Source of the DNA: Candidatus Chloroploca mongolica
GTDB taxonomy: Bacteria > Chloroflexota > Chloroflexia > Chloroflexales > Chloroflexaceae
Assembly (NCBI RefSeq): GCF_004762035.2
Contig: NZ_SIJK02000021.1
Span: 37,203-101,202 of the forward strand
Length of the DNA stretch: 64,000 bases
Direction of reading: 5' to 3'
The notes below the pieces were generated by a model. The model saw nothing but the letters and a program-made list of their open reading frames with translations, searched no databases and was not told the DNA's origin. Both the position numbers and the translations under genes were made by a program. This document shows positions 17,805-27,818 of the stretch, piece after piece. How positions within the stretch are numbered: position 1 is the stretch's first letter; the number at the start of each line of letters is the position of its first letter.

Positions 17805-20800
17805 TTACCGTCCGGCGATGGGCATGAAGATCTGCGTGCGTTCGTCGGTGAAGACGACCGTGGCGCGGCCCGGTACCGCGAAGGTGCCCGTGGCCGGGTC
17901 AAAGCTGGCACTGCGCACCACCGTATCAACCGATGTGCCCTGGATCGGGTGCAGGCGTAGCTGCGCGTCTCTGAGCGTTTCAGCGGTGAAGCTGACTGGC
18001 TCGGGGGCTGCGTTGAAGAGCACGACGATCTGCTCGCGCTGCGGATCAAGGTCACGCGCACCGTTGTCGGTGATCCGCATCACGATCAGGCCCGGGATCT
18101 GGTCGGCCCCGGTGTTCATAAAGCTGACCTGGGCGATCACTTCTTCGGCGGTGCGCAGGCGGAAGAGCGGTGAGCTCTTGCGGATCTGCAACATCTCGCG
18201 GAAGTGGTAGTGACCAAGGTCAAGCTCGGCCCGTCCCGGCTTGATCTCCTCGCGCACGAGCACCGAGCGCAGGACGCCCCAGTTGTTGTTGTTCTCGCCC
18301 TGGGGCGGCAGACCCGAACCCCAACCATGCTCGTTGCGCATCCAATCGATGCGGTTGAACCAGTCGCCCGAGTCGTAGCTGTTGCGGTCACCCGACTTCG
18401 AGCGCAGCAGATCCTGGCCCGCCTGGAAGAAGGGGATGCCCTGACCTAGCATCGCTACACTAACCCCCAGGTTGTGCATACGCACCCGGTCGGCTAGGGT
18501 CGCCGCCGCTGGGGCTTTCAACTGCACCGCGTCGAAGAGGGTCTCGTTGTCGTGGGCCTCGACGTAAGTGATCACCTCTTGTGGATCAAGCGTGTAGCCG
18601 CCCGGCGCACCGTTGTAGGTCACGTCTTCACCGTTGACGACCCGCCCGGTGCGGTTTTCCAGCGGGAAGAAGGCTAGATTGCCGGTCAAGCCTACGCGAA
18701 TCAGGTCAGTCGCGTCCAGCAGGTTGTTGCGCTGATCGGCTTCGCTGCCCTGGTTCAGGTCGTTCGGGTCGGTGAAGAGTCCGGTCGCGAAGCCCTGGCG
18801 TCTGGCACCCTCGCCACTGTCGAAGGGGCCACCCCCGCGTACAGCGTCACGTAGGCGATCCGAGAAGGTGGCGATCCCGGTACCAGCCATGTTGCGCTGG
18901 GTCGCGTTGATGCCACGCCGCCCGTCGGCCACCTCGCCAAAGTTCCAGCCCTCGCCATAGAGCATAATCTTTGCACCGTCCACGCCGTCCTTCGCAAGCG
19001 TGAGGGCATCAAGGGCCGCCCGTACGTTGAGCATGTTCTCGCGAGTGTGGTGGCCCATTAGGTCGAAGCGGAAGCCGTCCACTTTGTACTCGCGTGCCCA
19101 GAGCACGAGCGATTCGATCATGAGCCGTTCCATCATGGCGTGCTCGGTGGCCGTATTCGGACAGCAGGTGCTGGTTTCAACCACGCCGTCGGCATTCAGG
19201 CGATGGTAATAGCCGGGGACGACGCGATCAAGCACTGACTTTTCGGCCTGACCGGCGGCGTTGGTATGGTTGTAGACCACATCCATCACGACGCGCAACC
19301 CGTTCTCGTTCAGCGCCTGGACCATCTCGCGGAACTCGAGGATGCGGGGCGTACCGTTCGGGTCGGTGCTGTAGCTGCCCTCGGGCACGTTGTAGTGGAA
19401 GGGATCGTAGCCCCAGTTGAAACCGTCGAGATTGCGCACCTCGTTGCTGATGCGCTGCTGCTCTTCGCTGTCGGGTGACAGGGCACGCAACTCGGGGAAG
19501 CGGTCGAGCAACTCGGTGCGGGCGGTGCGATCCTCGTTGATGGTCGCAATGTCAAAGACTGGCAGCAAGTGGATGTGGGTCAGGCCATCCTCGGCCAGTT
19601 CGCGCAGGTGGCGCATGCCGTTGCTGTTGCGCTGCGTGAAGGCTTTGAACGTCCCGCGTTGAAGCAACGGTACGCTTTCGTCGGTGATGCTAAAGTCGCG
19701 CACATGCAACTCGTAGAGCACCACGTCCTCGAAGGCTTCGAGCGTGGGCTTGGCGGTCGCATCCCATCCACTCGGCTTGAGCGCCGCGTTGTTCAGGTTG
19801 ACAATCTGGCTGCGTGTGCTATTGGTCGCCAGACTGATCGCGTAGGGATCGGTGACCTGATTGATTTCGACTTGGCCGGTACTCGGCACAAAGACGTTCA
19901 CCTCATAGAGGTAGAACTGGTCTTCGCGAGTGGTCGGCAGCTCAATACTCCAACTGCCCGACGCGTCGTCGTGGGTCATAGCGAGGCGCTCGGGCGTGGT
20001 CACGACCGCCGTGTCAAAGAGCAGCAGGTTGACCTCCTGCGCCGTCGGTGCCCAGAGCCGCAGCGTGATGGCCTGGGCCAGTTCGAGCGCGCCGTAGTTC
20101 ACGCCCATGGACAGCGCGGCGGCGGCCTGGGCATAGAGATCGTCGAGCACACCCGGGATCTGCACCCCGGTAACTTCGATCAGGCCGAGTTGGTCGTTGC
20201 GCGCCGAAACCCAGACCTGGCCGCGCAGAATGGCTTTGATCTGGTCGGCACTCAGGCTATGGGTGAGGCGGGCATGGTCATTGCCGGCGAGATGCGGGAA
20301 CTTTGTGGCGACCGCACCAGTCAGGCCACTGCCAGCCAGGGTCAGCGGCACACTCGTGCCCCCCTGCACGGCACCATCAACCACACTCATGCCTCCGTTG
20401 GGGGCATAGTGCAGCGCGTACTCGACCTGGCTACTGGCTAGGATCGGCCAGGCCAGCGTATTCTGGCTCACCCAGTGGGCGCGTTGTTTGCTCACGGCAT
20501 TGCCCTGGCCCAGCGTACACCCGGCCTCCACCGGCACGATGTAGGGGTAACTACCGGGCATATTCTGCAGCACCCAGATCTCATGACCAGTGCCATTCAG
20601 ATCGAGAAACTGATCGGTCTCCTGATCCTTTTCGTTGCCACGGTGGAGGATGTAGGCCCAGCGTGGCGCATCAGGTTCGAGTTCAACCTGGAAACCAATC
20701 CCGAAGCTATCCTGGGGCAGATTGGGCTTGAAGGGCGTTTCCCAGGCGGGGTTAGGCGTCAAGGTTCCAGCCCAGAGATGCAGGCCCCAGAAGTCGTTGA

Positions 20801-23800
20801 AGTTGGTGCTGGTAAAGTCACCATAGTCACCAGCCGGGCGATGGTAGCGCAACGTCGCCACATTCAGCGCCTGGCTCAGCGAGCGATTGTTCGCCTCGTC
20901 GCCACTGTTGACCCAGAGCGCAGGCTGCGCGGACGGGATGAAGGTGCGGTCAGGCTCGGTATCCTTGACCCCGTTGTTCATCACGATCACGCCAACCTGT
21001 TTGGTTGCGTCGGTCAACTGGATCCGCACAAAGCGCCCAAAATCGTCGGTACCGGTAAAGGGCCGGTTGGCGGGCCATGCGGTCTGTTCGCTCGGGTCAA
21101 CCCCATCGCCAAAGACATAGACGCCCCAGCCGTCGTAGATGCCATCGGGGCGATTGTAATGCACCGTGATAAAGCCCTGGGCTTCGGCCTGCGACGCATA
21201 GATCGCTGCATCGCCACCCTTCAGGAAGATCTGCGGATTCTCTTGAGGAATGAAGCTGCGGTCGCCGCCGGGGTCACGCGTATCGGGCACACTATCACCG
21301 CCGGGTTGGTGGACAATGAAGTTGACCGGCTTGGTCGGGTCTTTCAGGCGTACCCAGGCAAAGGCACCATAGTCAGTACGCCCCAGGAACGGCTTGGGCT
21401 CATTCCAGTCGGTCGCTTCTTCATCAGCAATCGCATCGCCCCAGAGGTGCAGACCCCAATCGTCGTAGTTGCCATCCTCGCGGTAGTAGTGGATGACGGC
21501 AAACTCGTACTCCACTGTACACACCGGGGGAACACCCAGGGTCACGATGCTGGTAGCCGAATTGAAGTTGCCCTCGGCCCCAAGCAAGTCGGTCACGACA
21601 GCCTTGAAGGTGAGTTCAGCCCCGGCAGGCAAGCCCTGCGGATCGAAGAAGACCCGGTACGGCGCATTGGTATCAGTGCCCAGATGCTGGAACGGTGCCC
21701 CGTCGACGCTGACTGCAAACGAGACTTCGGCAAAGGCGTTCCCAGCGACACTGGCGGCCACCTCTATCAGGCCTGTCCCGAGCACAACCGTGCCACTGAC
21801 CGGCCCCGTGAGGCTGATCGCCGGACCAATTGGCGCAGCCGTGGGCGCTAGATTCGCCACCGGCTCGCTCTGCTGCTGATAGACAACCACACTCAGGGCG
21901 GGTACCGTAAGTTGCATCCGCCCATTGGCCCCGGTCACCACCGCGCCTTCAGCCCCATAGATCGCCGCAAAGGTCGTATCGGCGGCAAAGGTGGGAATGG
22001 TCACGGTGCGCTCCGTCGTCGCATTATTGGCCGCGACGACATACTCGACCTGCTGCTCACGGTCAATGCGCGAGAAGGCATAGACACCGCTGGCGTCGCC
22101 TTCAGCCAGACGCTCGATCTGGGCACCAACCTGCAACGCCGGATGCGCCGTGCGCAGGGCGGCCAGGTCGGTCAGACCAAGGTAAAGCGGGTGGGTCGGG
22201 TCAAAGTTGTCGTCGGCGGTGGTCTTATCCGTACCGATCAGGTCTTCGGCATTATAGCTTGCCACCTGGCTCGGGAACATATTCTGGCGAGCATCCTTAT
22301 CGTTGCCATCGTCGTTCCCGGTGAAGCCTTGCTCGTCGCCGTAGTAGATGATCGGTACGCCACGGGCGGTGAACATCACCCCATAACCAAGCAGAATCCG
22401 CTTGACGCGCAGCTCATCATCGGGATCCTGCGGTGTGCGCAGCCGATTGCCAAGGCGGCCCACATCGTGGTTACCGAGGAAGGTCGGCAGATTGTAGGCA
22501 TTCTGCTCGGCAGTCGTGTAGAAGTCATCACCCCGGAAGAGACCCTGGAGCCGCCCGGGGCCGGCGCTGGTGGTGGCAAAATCGCCGACCGAATAATTGA
22601 AGTCGAAGTCAAGAATGGCTGGGAATTCACCTTCGCGGGTGAAGCGGCTAAGCACGGCGGGATTGCCATCAAAGACCTCGCCGAAGATGAAGAACTCGGG
22701 CTTGCCCTCAGCGGCGGCATGGGCGCGGATCGCCGGCACAAACTGCTGCCAGAACTCCATATTGACGTGCTTGACCGTATCCACGCGGAAGCCATCAATG
22801 CCGAACTCGCTGATCCAGAACTTGTGGATATCAACCATGCCCTGAACAACCTCGGGGCGTTCGGTGAAGAGCCCATCGAGGCCAACGAAGTCGCCGTAGA
22901 GGTCGCCCTCAGAGCCATCAAAGGCCGCGTTCCCGCGGTTATGGTACATCGTCGGGTCATTGAGCCAACTCGGCGTCTTGGCCGTCGCATCAGCGGGATC
23001 GGGGAAGAAAGGCCGACGCGGGAAACTGAAGCGATTCATCGTGGGGAAGCGCTCGGCAAAGAGAAAGTCCCGGTCATCGAAGATATTGCCACCCGCATCG
23101 CGATAGGGGGCGGCGGCCCGCGACACATAGGTTGTATTGCCGTCTTCGGGCACAATCACATCGGCGGTATGGTTGGTAATAATGTCGAAGAAGACCCGCA
23201 TGCCACGGCCCTGAGCCGCCTCGACAAAGGCCGTCATTTCGGCATTGGTGCCGAAATGGGGGGCGATCTGCGTAAAGTCCAGCGGCCAGTAGCCATGATA
23301 CCCCGCCGAACAATCGTCAATCGAAGGCTCCTTGGTGCGATCACACTGAACCGGCTTATTCTTGAACATCGGCGTCATCCAGATCGCAGTCACCCCAAGA
23401 TTCTGGATGTAATCCAGGTTGGCCTGGAGCCCGGCCAGATCGCCGCCGTGGTAATAGCCCTTATTGGTGGGCAAAAAGCCGGTTTGAAGCGGATCGTCAC
23501 CGGCGATACCGCCGCGATCATTGGACGGCTCACCATTGGCAAAGCGGTCGGGCATCACAAAATAGAAGATCTCGCCCTGGTTGATGGGATCACTGACCGG
23601 CGGCTGGATCAAGGCGGCGTCTTCGGCAGGCGGCGGCGGCGGTGGCGTCGTCGCAATAACCTCGACGCCCACCGTATTATCGGCGGTATCAAAGCTAAAG
23701 ACCACTTCAGCGGTATCTTCGCCCACCGTGAAGGGCACATTATTGCCGTTATCACCATAGTTCGGATTGCCCCAATCCTCGTTGGTCGCAACCTTGAACT

Positions 23801-24434
23801 CGTAATTGCCGGCAGGAATGGCTTCACTGCGGAAGGTATAGACGCCATCAGCGTCCACATCGCTCATCAGCGTGCGCAGACAATCGGCCAGCCAATCGCC
23901 AGAACAGCCAAGTTCGCTATTGAAATCACCAGGGACGGTATAGATCGTATTGGCGAAGCTATTGGCGATGTAGTGGGTCTTGTGGTCATAGAAAAACCTG
24001 ACCGAGGTTGTCGTGGTCAGGTTCAGAGTAAAATTGGGGCCATTTTGCTGGAAATCACTGCCGTAGTTCTGGTCCCACGCGCCATTGAGCGCGATCTTGA
24101 ACTCGTAATTGCCTGCTGGGATCGGGCCAAGGGTGCGCGCCCAGACCTCGTTGCCCTGATCTTGCAGGTCGTTACCCTCGGGGGGCGTCGGGGTAACTGG
24201 CGTGACTCCGGGGTTCGTCGTACACCCGGGTTCCCAGTCACCGCCAGCGTTGCTGCTCGTAGCCGTGCAGCCAAGTTCGCTATTAAAACTCCCAGGAACC
24301 GTCACACGAGTAGGGGCAGCGGTGTGGTCAGCCAGGGTGAGGGGCGTCGCTGCCCCGGGGATCCCAAGCATGCTGAACAGGAGGGCAAACGCACAGAGGA
24401 TCTGCACGGCCCGCCATGGCGTCCGATGTCGCAT
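17805..24434 (-). CDS. Exported two-catalytic-domain alpha-amylase / pullulanase
   Basis: 2,209 residues from ATG 24434 (AAGGAG six bases upstream) with a Sec signal peptide. Order: two X25-like starch-associated modules, each with VPG(S/D)FNSELGC (about 44-150 and 166-260); a first GH13 domain (about 288-830) with [22 protein letters not shown] and GNHDVGR; a beta-sandwich linker; three CBM41-like pullulanase modules, each with HYxRxDGxYDxWGxxxxxD-type patterns (about 980-1330); then CBM48-like and a second GH13 pullulanase-type domain with [46 protein letters not shown] and EAHDNETL. Both active-site sets look intact. It should degrade alpha-glucans outside the cell. The last residues are IFMPIAGR. 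Confidence 0.93.
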   Translation of the reverse strand: MRHRTPWRAVQILCAFALLFSMLGIPGAATPLTLADHTAAPTRVTVPGSFNSELGCTATSSNAGGDWEPGCTTNPGVTPVTPTPPEGNDLQDQGNEVWARTLGPIPAGNYEFKIALNGAWDQNYGSDFQQNGPNFTLNLTTTTSVRFFYDHKTHYIANSFANTIYTVPGDFNSELGCSGDWLADCLRTLMSDVDADGVYTFRSEAIPAGNYEFKVATNEDWGNPNYGDNGNNVPFTVGEDTAEVVFSFDTADNTVGVEVIATTPPPPPPAEDAALIQPPVSDPINQGEIFYFVMPDRFANGEPSNDRGGIAGDDPLQTGFLPTNKGYYHGGDLAGLQANLDYIQNLGVTAIWMTPMFKNKPVQCDRTKEPSIDDCSAGYHGYWPLDFTQIAPHFGTNAEMTAFVEAAQGRGMRVFFDIITNHTADVIVPEDGNTTYVSRAAAPYRDAGGNIFDDRDFLFAERFPTMNRFSFPRRPFFPDPADATAKTPSWLNDPTMYHNRGNAAFDGSEGDLYGDFVGLDGLFTERPEVVQGMVDIHKFWISEFGIDGFRVDTVKHVNMEFWQQFVPAIRAHAAAEGKPEFFIFGEVFDGNPAVLSRFTREGEFPAILDFDFNYSVGDFATTSAGPGRLQGLFRGDDFYTTAEQNAYNLPTFLGNHDVGRLGNRLRTPQDPDDELRVKRILLGYGVMFTARGVPIIYYGDEQGFTGNDDGNDKDARQNMFPSQVASYNAEDLIGTDKTTADDNFDPTHPLYLGLTDLAALRTAHPALQVGAQIERLAEGDASGVYAFSRIDREQQVEYVVAANNATTERTVTIPTFAADTTFAAIYGAEGAVVTGANGRMQLTVPALSVVVYQQQSEPVANLAPTAAPIGPAISLTGPVSGTVVLGTGLIEVAASVAGNAFAEVSFAVSVDGAPFQHLGTDTNAPYRVFFDPQGLPAGAELTFKAVVTDLLGAEGNFNSATSIVTLGVPPVCTVEYEFAVIHYYREDGNYDDWGLHLWGDAIADEEATDWNEPKPFLGRTDYGAFAWVRLKDPTKPVNFIVHQPGGDSVPDTRDPGGDRSFIPQENPQIFLKGGDAAIYASQAEAQGFITVHYNRPDGIYDGWGVYVFGDGVDPSEQTAWPANRPFTGTDDFGRFVRIQLTDATKQVGVIVMNNGVKDTEPDRTFIPSAQPALWVNSGDEANNRSLSQALNVATLRYHRPAGDYGDFTSTNFNDFWGLHLWAGTLTPNPAWETPFKPNLPQDSFGIGFQVELEPDAPRWAYILHRGNEKDQETDQFLDLNGTGHEIWVLQNMPGSYPYIVPVEAGCTLGQGNAVSKQRAHWVSQNTLAWPILASSQVEYALHYAPNGGMSVVDGAVQGGTSVPLTLAGSGLTGAVATKFPHLAGNDHARLTHSLSADQIKAILRGQVWVSARNDQLGLIEVTGVQIPGVLDDLYAQAAAALSMGVNYGALELAQAITLRLWAPTAQEVNLLLFDTAVVTTPERLAMTHDDASGSWSIELPTTREDQFYLYEVNVFVPSTGQVEINQVTDPYAISLATNSTRSQIVNLNNAALKPSGWDATAKPTLEAFEDVVLYELHVRDFSITDESVPLLQRGTFKAFTQRNSNGMRHLRELAEDGLTHIHLLPVFDIATINEDRTARTELLDRFPELRALSPDSEEQQRISNEVRNLDGFNWGYDPFHYNVPEGSYSTDPNGTPRILEFREMVQALNENGLRVVMDVVYNHTNAAGQAEKSVLDRVVPGYYHRLNADGVVETSTCCPNTATEHAMMERLMIESLVLWAREYKVDGFRFDLMGHHTRENMLNVRAALDALTLAKDGVDGAKIMLYGEGWNFGEVADGRRGINATQRNMAGTGIATFSDRLRDAVRGGGPFDSGEGARRQGFATGLFTDPNDLNQGSEADQRNNLLDATDLIRVGLTGNLAFFPLENRTGRVVNGEDVTYNGAPGGYTLDPQEVITYVEAHDNETLFDAVQLKAPAAATLADRVRMHNLGVSVAMLGQGIPFFQAGQDLLRSKSGDRNSYDSGDWFNRIDWMRNEHGWGSGLPPQGENNNNWGVLRSVLVREEIKPGRAELDLGHYHFREMLQIRKSSPLFRLRTAEEVIAQVSFMNTGADQIPGLIVMRITDNGARDLDPQREQIVVLFNAAPEPVSFTAETLRDAQLRLHPIQGTSVDTVVRSASFDPATGTFAVPGRATVVFTDERTQIFMPIAGR

Positions 24435-24591
24435 AGGTCGCTCCTTACAAAAAAACTTCAGCCCAACCGGGACGCAACAGCGCAATCCCGGAGACAGAAA
24501 GACGTGGCTGAAGAATGTACGGGCCGTAGCCCGCCCCCAACGCTGGGGAGATCAAACGTTCTGTGGAGGATGCTGGATAGTTGCATTAGGA

Positions 24592-24621
24592 ATTATATGG
24601 CTTATCGTAGGAGCTTGTCAA
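24592..24621 (-). promoter_or_regulatory. Consensus sigma-70 promoter of the amylopullulanase gene
   Basis: On the minus strand TTGACA (24621-24616), an 18-base spacer and TATAAT (24597-24592), both hexamers perfect. The untranslated leader would be about 150 bases. Confidence 0.75.
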
Positions 24622-25280
24622 GCAACAGCCGTGGGCGGCTAGGGCTGTTGCATCATACGAAATCGGATACAACGGGGCACCCGCAAGGGGTGCCCGTACC
24701 AGCGCAAGGCCGCATCCGGCGTAGGGGCACCCCTTGCGGGTGCCCTTGCGGGTGCCCTTGCGGGTGCCCTCGCGGGTGCCTTGGCGGCGTGCCTACACGG
24801 AAGATGCAATCGCCCTAGTAGGCGGCATCGGGCCATTGCAGCTTCTTCCGTCAGCGTAAACGGCTCGACTTTTGTTTTGACGCAAAGGCGCAAAGACGCA
24901 AAGATTGGAGCGTAGGAGCGCTCACCCTTCGCGCCTTCGCGCCTTCACGTGAGCTTCTGTGCATGCTCTTGGAGTCGCATGCGCCGCGTAGCACGATGAA
25001 CGCAGCGTATTCGCGGCGTAGCATAGACAAGACCATTTCGGTGGTACAATTACCTCGTAGCACAGGTATAGCGGGTATAGGTGGTAAAAATGCTGTCTAG
25101 TTCATGTTCGGCGGCAATGCTTCAATGCCTGCGCAGTCTTCTCCATTGCTCTTCCACGATCTTCCGCGTCCCACGTATAAAGTTGCATCCGCACATGCTT
25201 TCATCTACAATGCCTGCGGATAAAGCATAGCGCGTAGCCGCCAGCACAGCGCAGGAGCATCGCACAATGAACGAGCGCAA
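24622..25280. repeat. Repeat-rich gene-free stretch
   Basis: Contains an inverted pair of GGGGCACCC-type arms (24674-24693 with 24725-24744), a 12-bp tandem unit CTTGCGGGTGCC in about four copies (24733-24780), a GACGCAAAGGCGCAAAGACGC element at about 24879-24903 with a downstream CGCGCCTTCGCGCCTTC half, and no convincing coding sequence or promoter. Confidence 0.7.
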
Positions 25281-25282
25281 GA

Positions 25283-25319
25283 ACCCCACCCCAGCCCTCC
25301 CAGCAAGCGGGGAGGGAGC
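25283..25319. repeat. CCCCAGCCCTCCC / GGGGAGGGAG inverted element
   Basis: A C-rich run followed by a G-rich run, related to the elements at 54957-55040 and 55673-55756. It abuts the point where the methyltransferase-like remnant begins, as if it interrupted that gene. Confidence 0.5.
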
Positions 25320-25321
25320 AG

Positions 25322-25616
25322 TCTATCCTCGAAGCGGTGGCCTATCGCGATACCTGGGGCGATAACTGCGCTGCGCGAGCGGGCGATCACATCGCCGTTC
25401 GACTTCATCGACTTCTGGGCGGTTGATTTCACCTGGCGCGAGAACAAACCGTTCGAACATCACTGGCAGGACTTCCGCACCCGCAAAGACCGCTCGCTCA
25501 AAACCCGCACTGACACCGGCTGGAGCTACGCCGACACGGGCAGTTACTGGATCTGCGTCAAGGTGATCGACGTGTTTGGGGTGGATACGACCACGGTCAT
25601 CGAGGTACGGGCCTGA
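25322..25616 (+). pseudogene. Remnant of a DNA-methyltransferase-like C terminus
   Basis: Frame 1 reads SILEAVAYRDTWGDN and then loses phase; a second frame continues PFDFIDFWAVDFTWRENKPF, HHWQDFRTRKDRSLKTR and ends in CVKVIDVFGVDTTTVIEVRA before a stop at 25616. The DFWAVDF.W, WQ.(Y/F)RTRKDR and VKV.D.FG.DT segments recall the C-terminal part of site-specific DNA methyltransferases found with restriction-type enzymes; this is from memory and not searched. There is no start codon context and one frameshift, so it is a decayed fragment. Confidence 0.5.
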
Positions 25617-25639
25617 CTGTGCTTTCAAAGGAGAATCGT

Positions 25640-25867
25640 ATGACCCTTGAAGAAAAAATTCGTGAACTCCCGAACGAGCTTCAGCGCGAAGTCGAAGATT
25701 TTGTCGAATTCTTGCTGGTAAAGCAGCGTCGCGCCGAACTTGAGCGCACCGCCATAGCAATGGGTTGGCCGGCCGGCTTCTTTGCCAGAATCGCAGGCTC
25801 GATCGACGATCCAACGTTTGTGCGTGGCGATCAAGGCGTAGCTGAAGAACGGCTGCCACTGGAATGA
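25640..25867 (+). CDS. vapB: VapB-like antitoxin (DUF2281 type)
   Basis: 75 residues from ATG 25640, six bases after AAAGGAG; an in-frame GTG at 25619 is less likely. The N terminus LEEKIRELPNELQREVEDFVEFLL is the short helical pattern of DUF2281-type antitoxins, and the acidic C-terminal half would wrap the toxin. Overlaps vapC by four bases (ATGA), a normal toxin-antitoxin arrangement. Confidence 0.75.
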   Translation: MTLEEKIRELPNELQREVEDFVEFLLVKQRRAELERTAIAMGWPAGFFARIAGSIDDPTFVRGDQGVAEERLPLE

Positions 25868-26265
25868 TCTACCTGCTCGATACCAACGCCTGTATTCGCT
25901 ACCTGCGCTCCCCTATATCATCGGTGGCGCAAAAGGTTGCTGCGACATCACCGGACGCGATTGCGATCAGCGCGATTACCGTGGTTGAGCTTGTGCGTGG
26001 TGCATACCGCAGCGCCAGGATGCAAGAGAATCTCAACCAGGTTCAAGCTATGGTCGCGCAGTTTATGTGCCTGCCGCTTGATCAAATGGTAGCCACGCAT
26101 GCCGGAAGAATAGATGCCGAACTGATGGCAGGAGGTCTGCGCATTGGTCCGTATGATACGCTGATCGCTGCGACGGCGTTAGCACACAACCTTACACTGG
26201 TTACTCACAATACAGGTGAATTCAGCCGCGTTGTAGGATTACGCCTGGAAGATTGGGAGGCATGA
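25864..26265 (+). CDS. vapC: VapC-type PIN-domain ribonuclease toxin
   Basis: 133 residues. PIN-domain acidic residues are visible: D6 in YLLDTNACI, E in ITVVELVRGAYRS, D in IGPYDTLIAATAL; the last position reads THNTGEFSRV where many homologues have TxDxxF, so an Asn replaces one acidic ligand. VapC toxins cleave tRNA or rRNA when free of the antitoxin. Translation is coupled to the antitoxin gene by the ATGA overlap. It lies between two gene remnants, as expected of mobile toxin-antitoxin units. Confidence 0.85.
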   Translation: MIYLLDTNACIRYLRSPISSVAQKVAATSPDAIAISAITVVELVRGAYRSARMQENLNQVQAMVAQFMCLPLDQMVATHAGRIDAELMAGGLRIGPYDTLIAATALAHNLTLVTHNTGEFSRVVGLRLEDWEA

Positions 26266-26268
26266 GAT

Positions 26269-26492
26269 GAAATCAATTATCGCCTACCGAACCCGGCGGC
26301 GGGACAGATGTTCAAAAGCAATTCGGCGGCAGAGGAATGGCCGCGCTCTATGCCGAACTGCGCCAAGTCAACGACTTTCGCAACACTCGCGTTGCCCACA
26401 TTGAAACAAAGCTCGATAACGCGGAGGAAGCGTGGAAGGCAATGATCGTCTGGCTGCGCTGCATTGACAAAATGGTCACTATGGCAAGCTAA
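26269..26492 (+). pseudogene. Frameshifted gene remnant downstream of VapC
   Basis: One frame gives EINYRLPNPAAGQMF; after a shift another frame gives FGGRGMAALYAELRQVNDF followed by RNTRVAHIE and an ending IVWLRCIDKMV before a stop at 26492. The codon pattern is protein-like but there is no start and no single frame. The family is not certain; a C-terminal piece of a helicase or restriction-associated protein is possible. Confidence 0.4.
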
Positions 26493-26521
26493 CGCATCAT
26501 TCCCATATTATCGATGGCATT

Positions 26522-26655
26522 GCCGCCGAACAAGCGCATGCACCCGACGCCGCTACGCGGGCCCAAGATGCGGTGCGATTTTGAAGGTTGGAATCAACCG
26601 GAAAGCAGTTCTGATCTACATGGCGGCGCGGGTGATGCGCAGGCCGTTGGGCGGC
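26522..26655. repeat. Integron attC-like element
   Basis: A 134-bp imperfect palindrome. The left end GCCGCCGAAC..GCGCATGCACCCG pairs with the right end CGGGTGATGCGC..GTTGGGCGGC. The right end holds GTTGGGC, which fits the GTTRRRY core consensus, the left has GCCGAAC (one base off RYYYAAC), and one arm has an extra unpaired G as in genuine attC sites. Length is within the usual attC range. No integrase gene is present. Confidence 0.5.
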
Positions 26656-26668
26656 AAACAGCGTTCGC

Positions 26669-27016
26669 CTATAAATCAAGCAGCATCCGGAGCGTTTCTT
26701 CAACACGCTCCATGGTGGCGACCGAAATACGCCCCCATGGATCACCTTTGAGGCGATCTTTGGAGATGGATCGCAGGGCATCACACAAAATCAGACTCTG
26801 GCTGCTCACGCCTCCTTCCGGAGGAACAAGCGGAATATGTGCCGGAATACGGCGATCGGTGCGCGTTAAAGGAAGGACAAACACTAAGCCTGCCGGCCCA
26901 TGATTAAAGAGATCGGTCGAAATCACCAGCACGGGTCGTGTGCCCGCTTGTTCGTGCCCACGGATAGGATTCAAATCGGCGAGCCAGATTTCCCCACGCG
27001 ATGGTTCAGGACTCAT
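26669..27016 (-). CDS. mazF: MazF/PemK-type mRNA interferase toxin
   Basis: 115 residues from ATG 27016 (the frame is open 38 codons upstream, inside the antitoxin). Motifs RGEIWLADLNPIRGHEQAGTRPVLVIS, the VLPLTRT strand and the end SQSLILCDALRSISKDRL are the standard MazF core, including the catalytic Arg and Thr/Ser positions. It cleaves mRNA when not bound by the antitoxin. It overlaps the antitoxin gene by 11 bases and is translated after it. Confidence 0.9.
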   Translation of the reverse strand: MSPEPSRGEIWLADLNPIRGHEQAGTRPVLVISTDLFNHGPAGLVFVLPLTRTDRRIPAHIPLVPPEGGVSSQSLILCDALRSISKDRLKGDPWGRISVATMERVEETLRMLLDL

Positions 27017-27272
27017 GCCACGTCTCCTGTTCGTCGAGCCCATCAAGCAGGGTCGCGTCCCAATCGGCGCTCTCTGCCTCTGCTGCCGCGTGAGCAGCAG
27101 GGTCCGATTGTGCGACCGCGTAGGCCGCATTCAACGCTTCGAGAAATTGGCGACGGCGATACTGCGCGAGCGCCTCTTCCAAGACTTGCTGCATGGATGT
27201 CCCTGCCTGACGGGCGAGCGTATGCAACAAGGTGCGCGTTTCGGACGAAACTCGGATGGTTGTCGTAGACAT
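27006..27272 (-). CDS. mazE: Ribbon-helix-helix antitoxin for MazF
   Basis: 88 residues, AGGAG nine bases before ATG 27272. The N terminus TTTIRVSSETRTLLHTLARQ..SMQQVLEEAL is a ribbon-helix-helix DNA-binding domain, and the acidic C terminus would neutralise the toxin. Upstream lies an inverted repeat suitable as its operator, so the pair is probably autoregulated. Confidence 0.85.
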   Translation of the reverse strand: MSTTTIRVSSETRTLLHTLARQAGTSMQQVLEEALAQYRRRQFLEALNAAYAVAQSDPAAHAAAEAESADWDATLLDGLDEQETWHES

Positions 27273-27290
27273 GCGCCTTTCTCCTGTAGG

Positions 27291-27342
27291 TGTAGACGGA
27301 AGTATCTACAATAAGTATAACGTATTCTATCTACAGGTGCAA
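27291..27342 (-). promoter_or_regulatory. mazEF promoter and candidate operator
   Basis: Minus strand TTGCAC (27342-27337), 17-base spacer, TATACT (27319-27314). Immediately downstream is the inverted repeat TGTAGA-8-TCTACA (27291-27310), and a further TCTACA copy sits at 27330-27335 inside the spacer, flanking the -10 with likely antitoxin-binding half-sites. Confidence 0.55.
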
Positions 27343-27511
27343 CCAGCAACCATACGAGCAGACGCATCAAGCATACGCGATATACTTTACACAACGAACC
27401 GCTCTGTCATATAGGAGTAACATATCTGCTTCATGCGTGTCAATCGCAGCCCAACATGGCGCTGTAGCGCGACACCGCTGGCGCGGCCTTGAACCTGGGT
27501 GCGATACTTGT

Positions 27512-27733
27512 ATGAGTACCACCGCCTATCTGGCCTTAACCGAAATAAATGAGATTGCCGTGCGCGTGCTGGTGCAGGAACTCGGCATCGCGAACACCGC
27601 ACGCTTTATCAACCAATTCACACGCGGTGTCGGCGATTCTCTTGCCGAAAAAGATCGCTTGTTTGGTCATATGACCGTGGCCGAGCTTGCTGCAGCAATT
27701 CGTCAAACAACAACACCGCCCGGATCAAAATAA
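27512..27733 (+). CDS. Small protein of unknown function
   Basis: 73 residues from ATG 27512. The sequence (ALTEINEIAVRVLVQELGIA, ending in IRQTTTPPG) is helical and acidic to neutral without signal or membrane segment. I do not recognise a family; the position next to two toxin-antitoxin units and its antitoxin-like size suggest, weakly, an orphan antitoxin. No strong ribosome-binding site. A weak hairpin (27761-27814) follows. Confidence 0.5.
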   Translation: MSTTAYLALTEINEIAVRVLVQELGIANTARFINQFTRGVGDSLAEKDRLFGHMTVAELAAAIRQTTTPPGSK

Positions 27734-27818
27734 CCGGAAGGAGATGGAGCGTTGGGCGGCTGCGTAACGGGCTGGGGGCACACAGTGGAGTTCGTGCACC
27801 AACGGCGTTACGCATCCA

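Noticed and set aside
21912..24818. 968-codon open frame on the plus strand opposite the amylopullulanase gene
   Set aside because: It is the antisense shadow of a real, motif-rich GH13 gene; its own translation has no recognisable domain, no ribosome-binding site and runs on into intergenic repeats.
25205..25859. Minus-strand open frames over the methyltransferase remnant and vapB
   Set aside because: They lack start signals and are antisense to a better supported remnant and an antitoxin with a ribosome-binding site.
27420..27460. Second attC-like site around GCCCAAC (27449)
   Set aside because: The core fits RYYYAAC, but no complementary right half lies within 150 bases.
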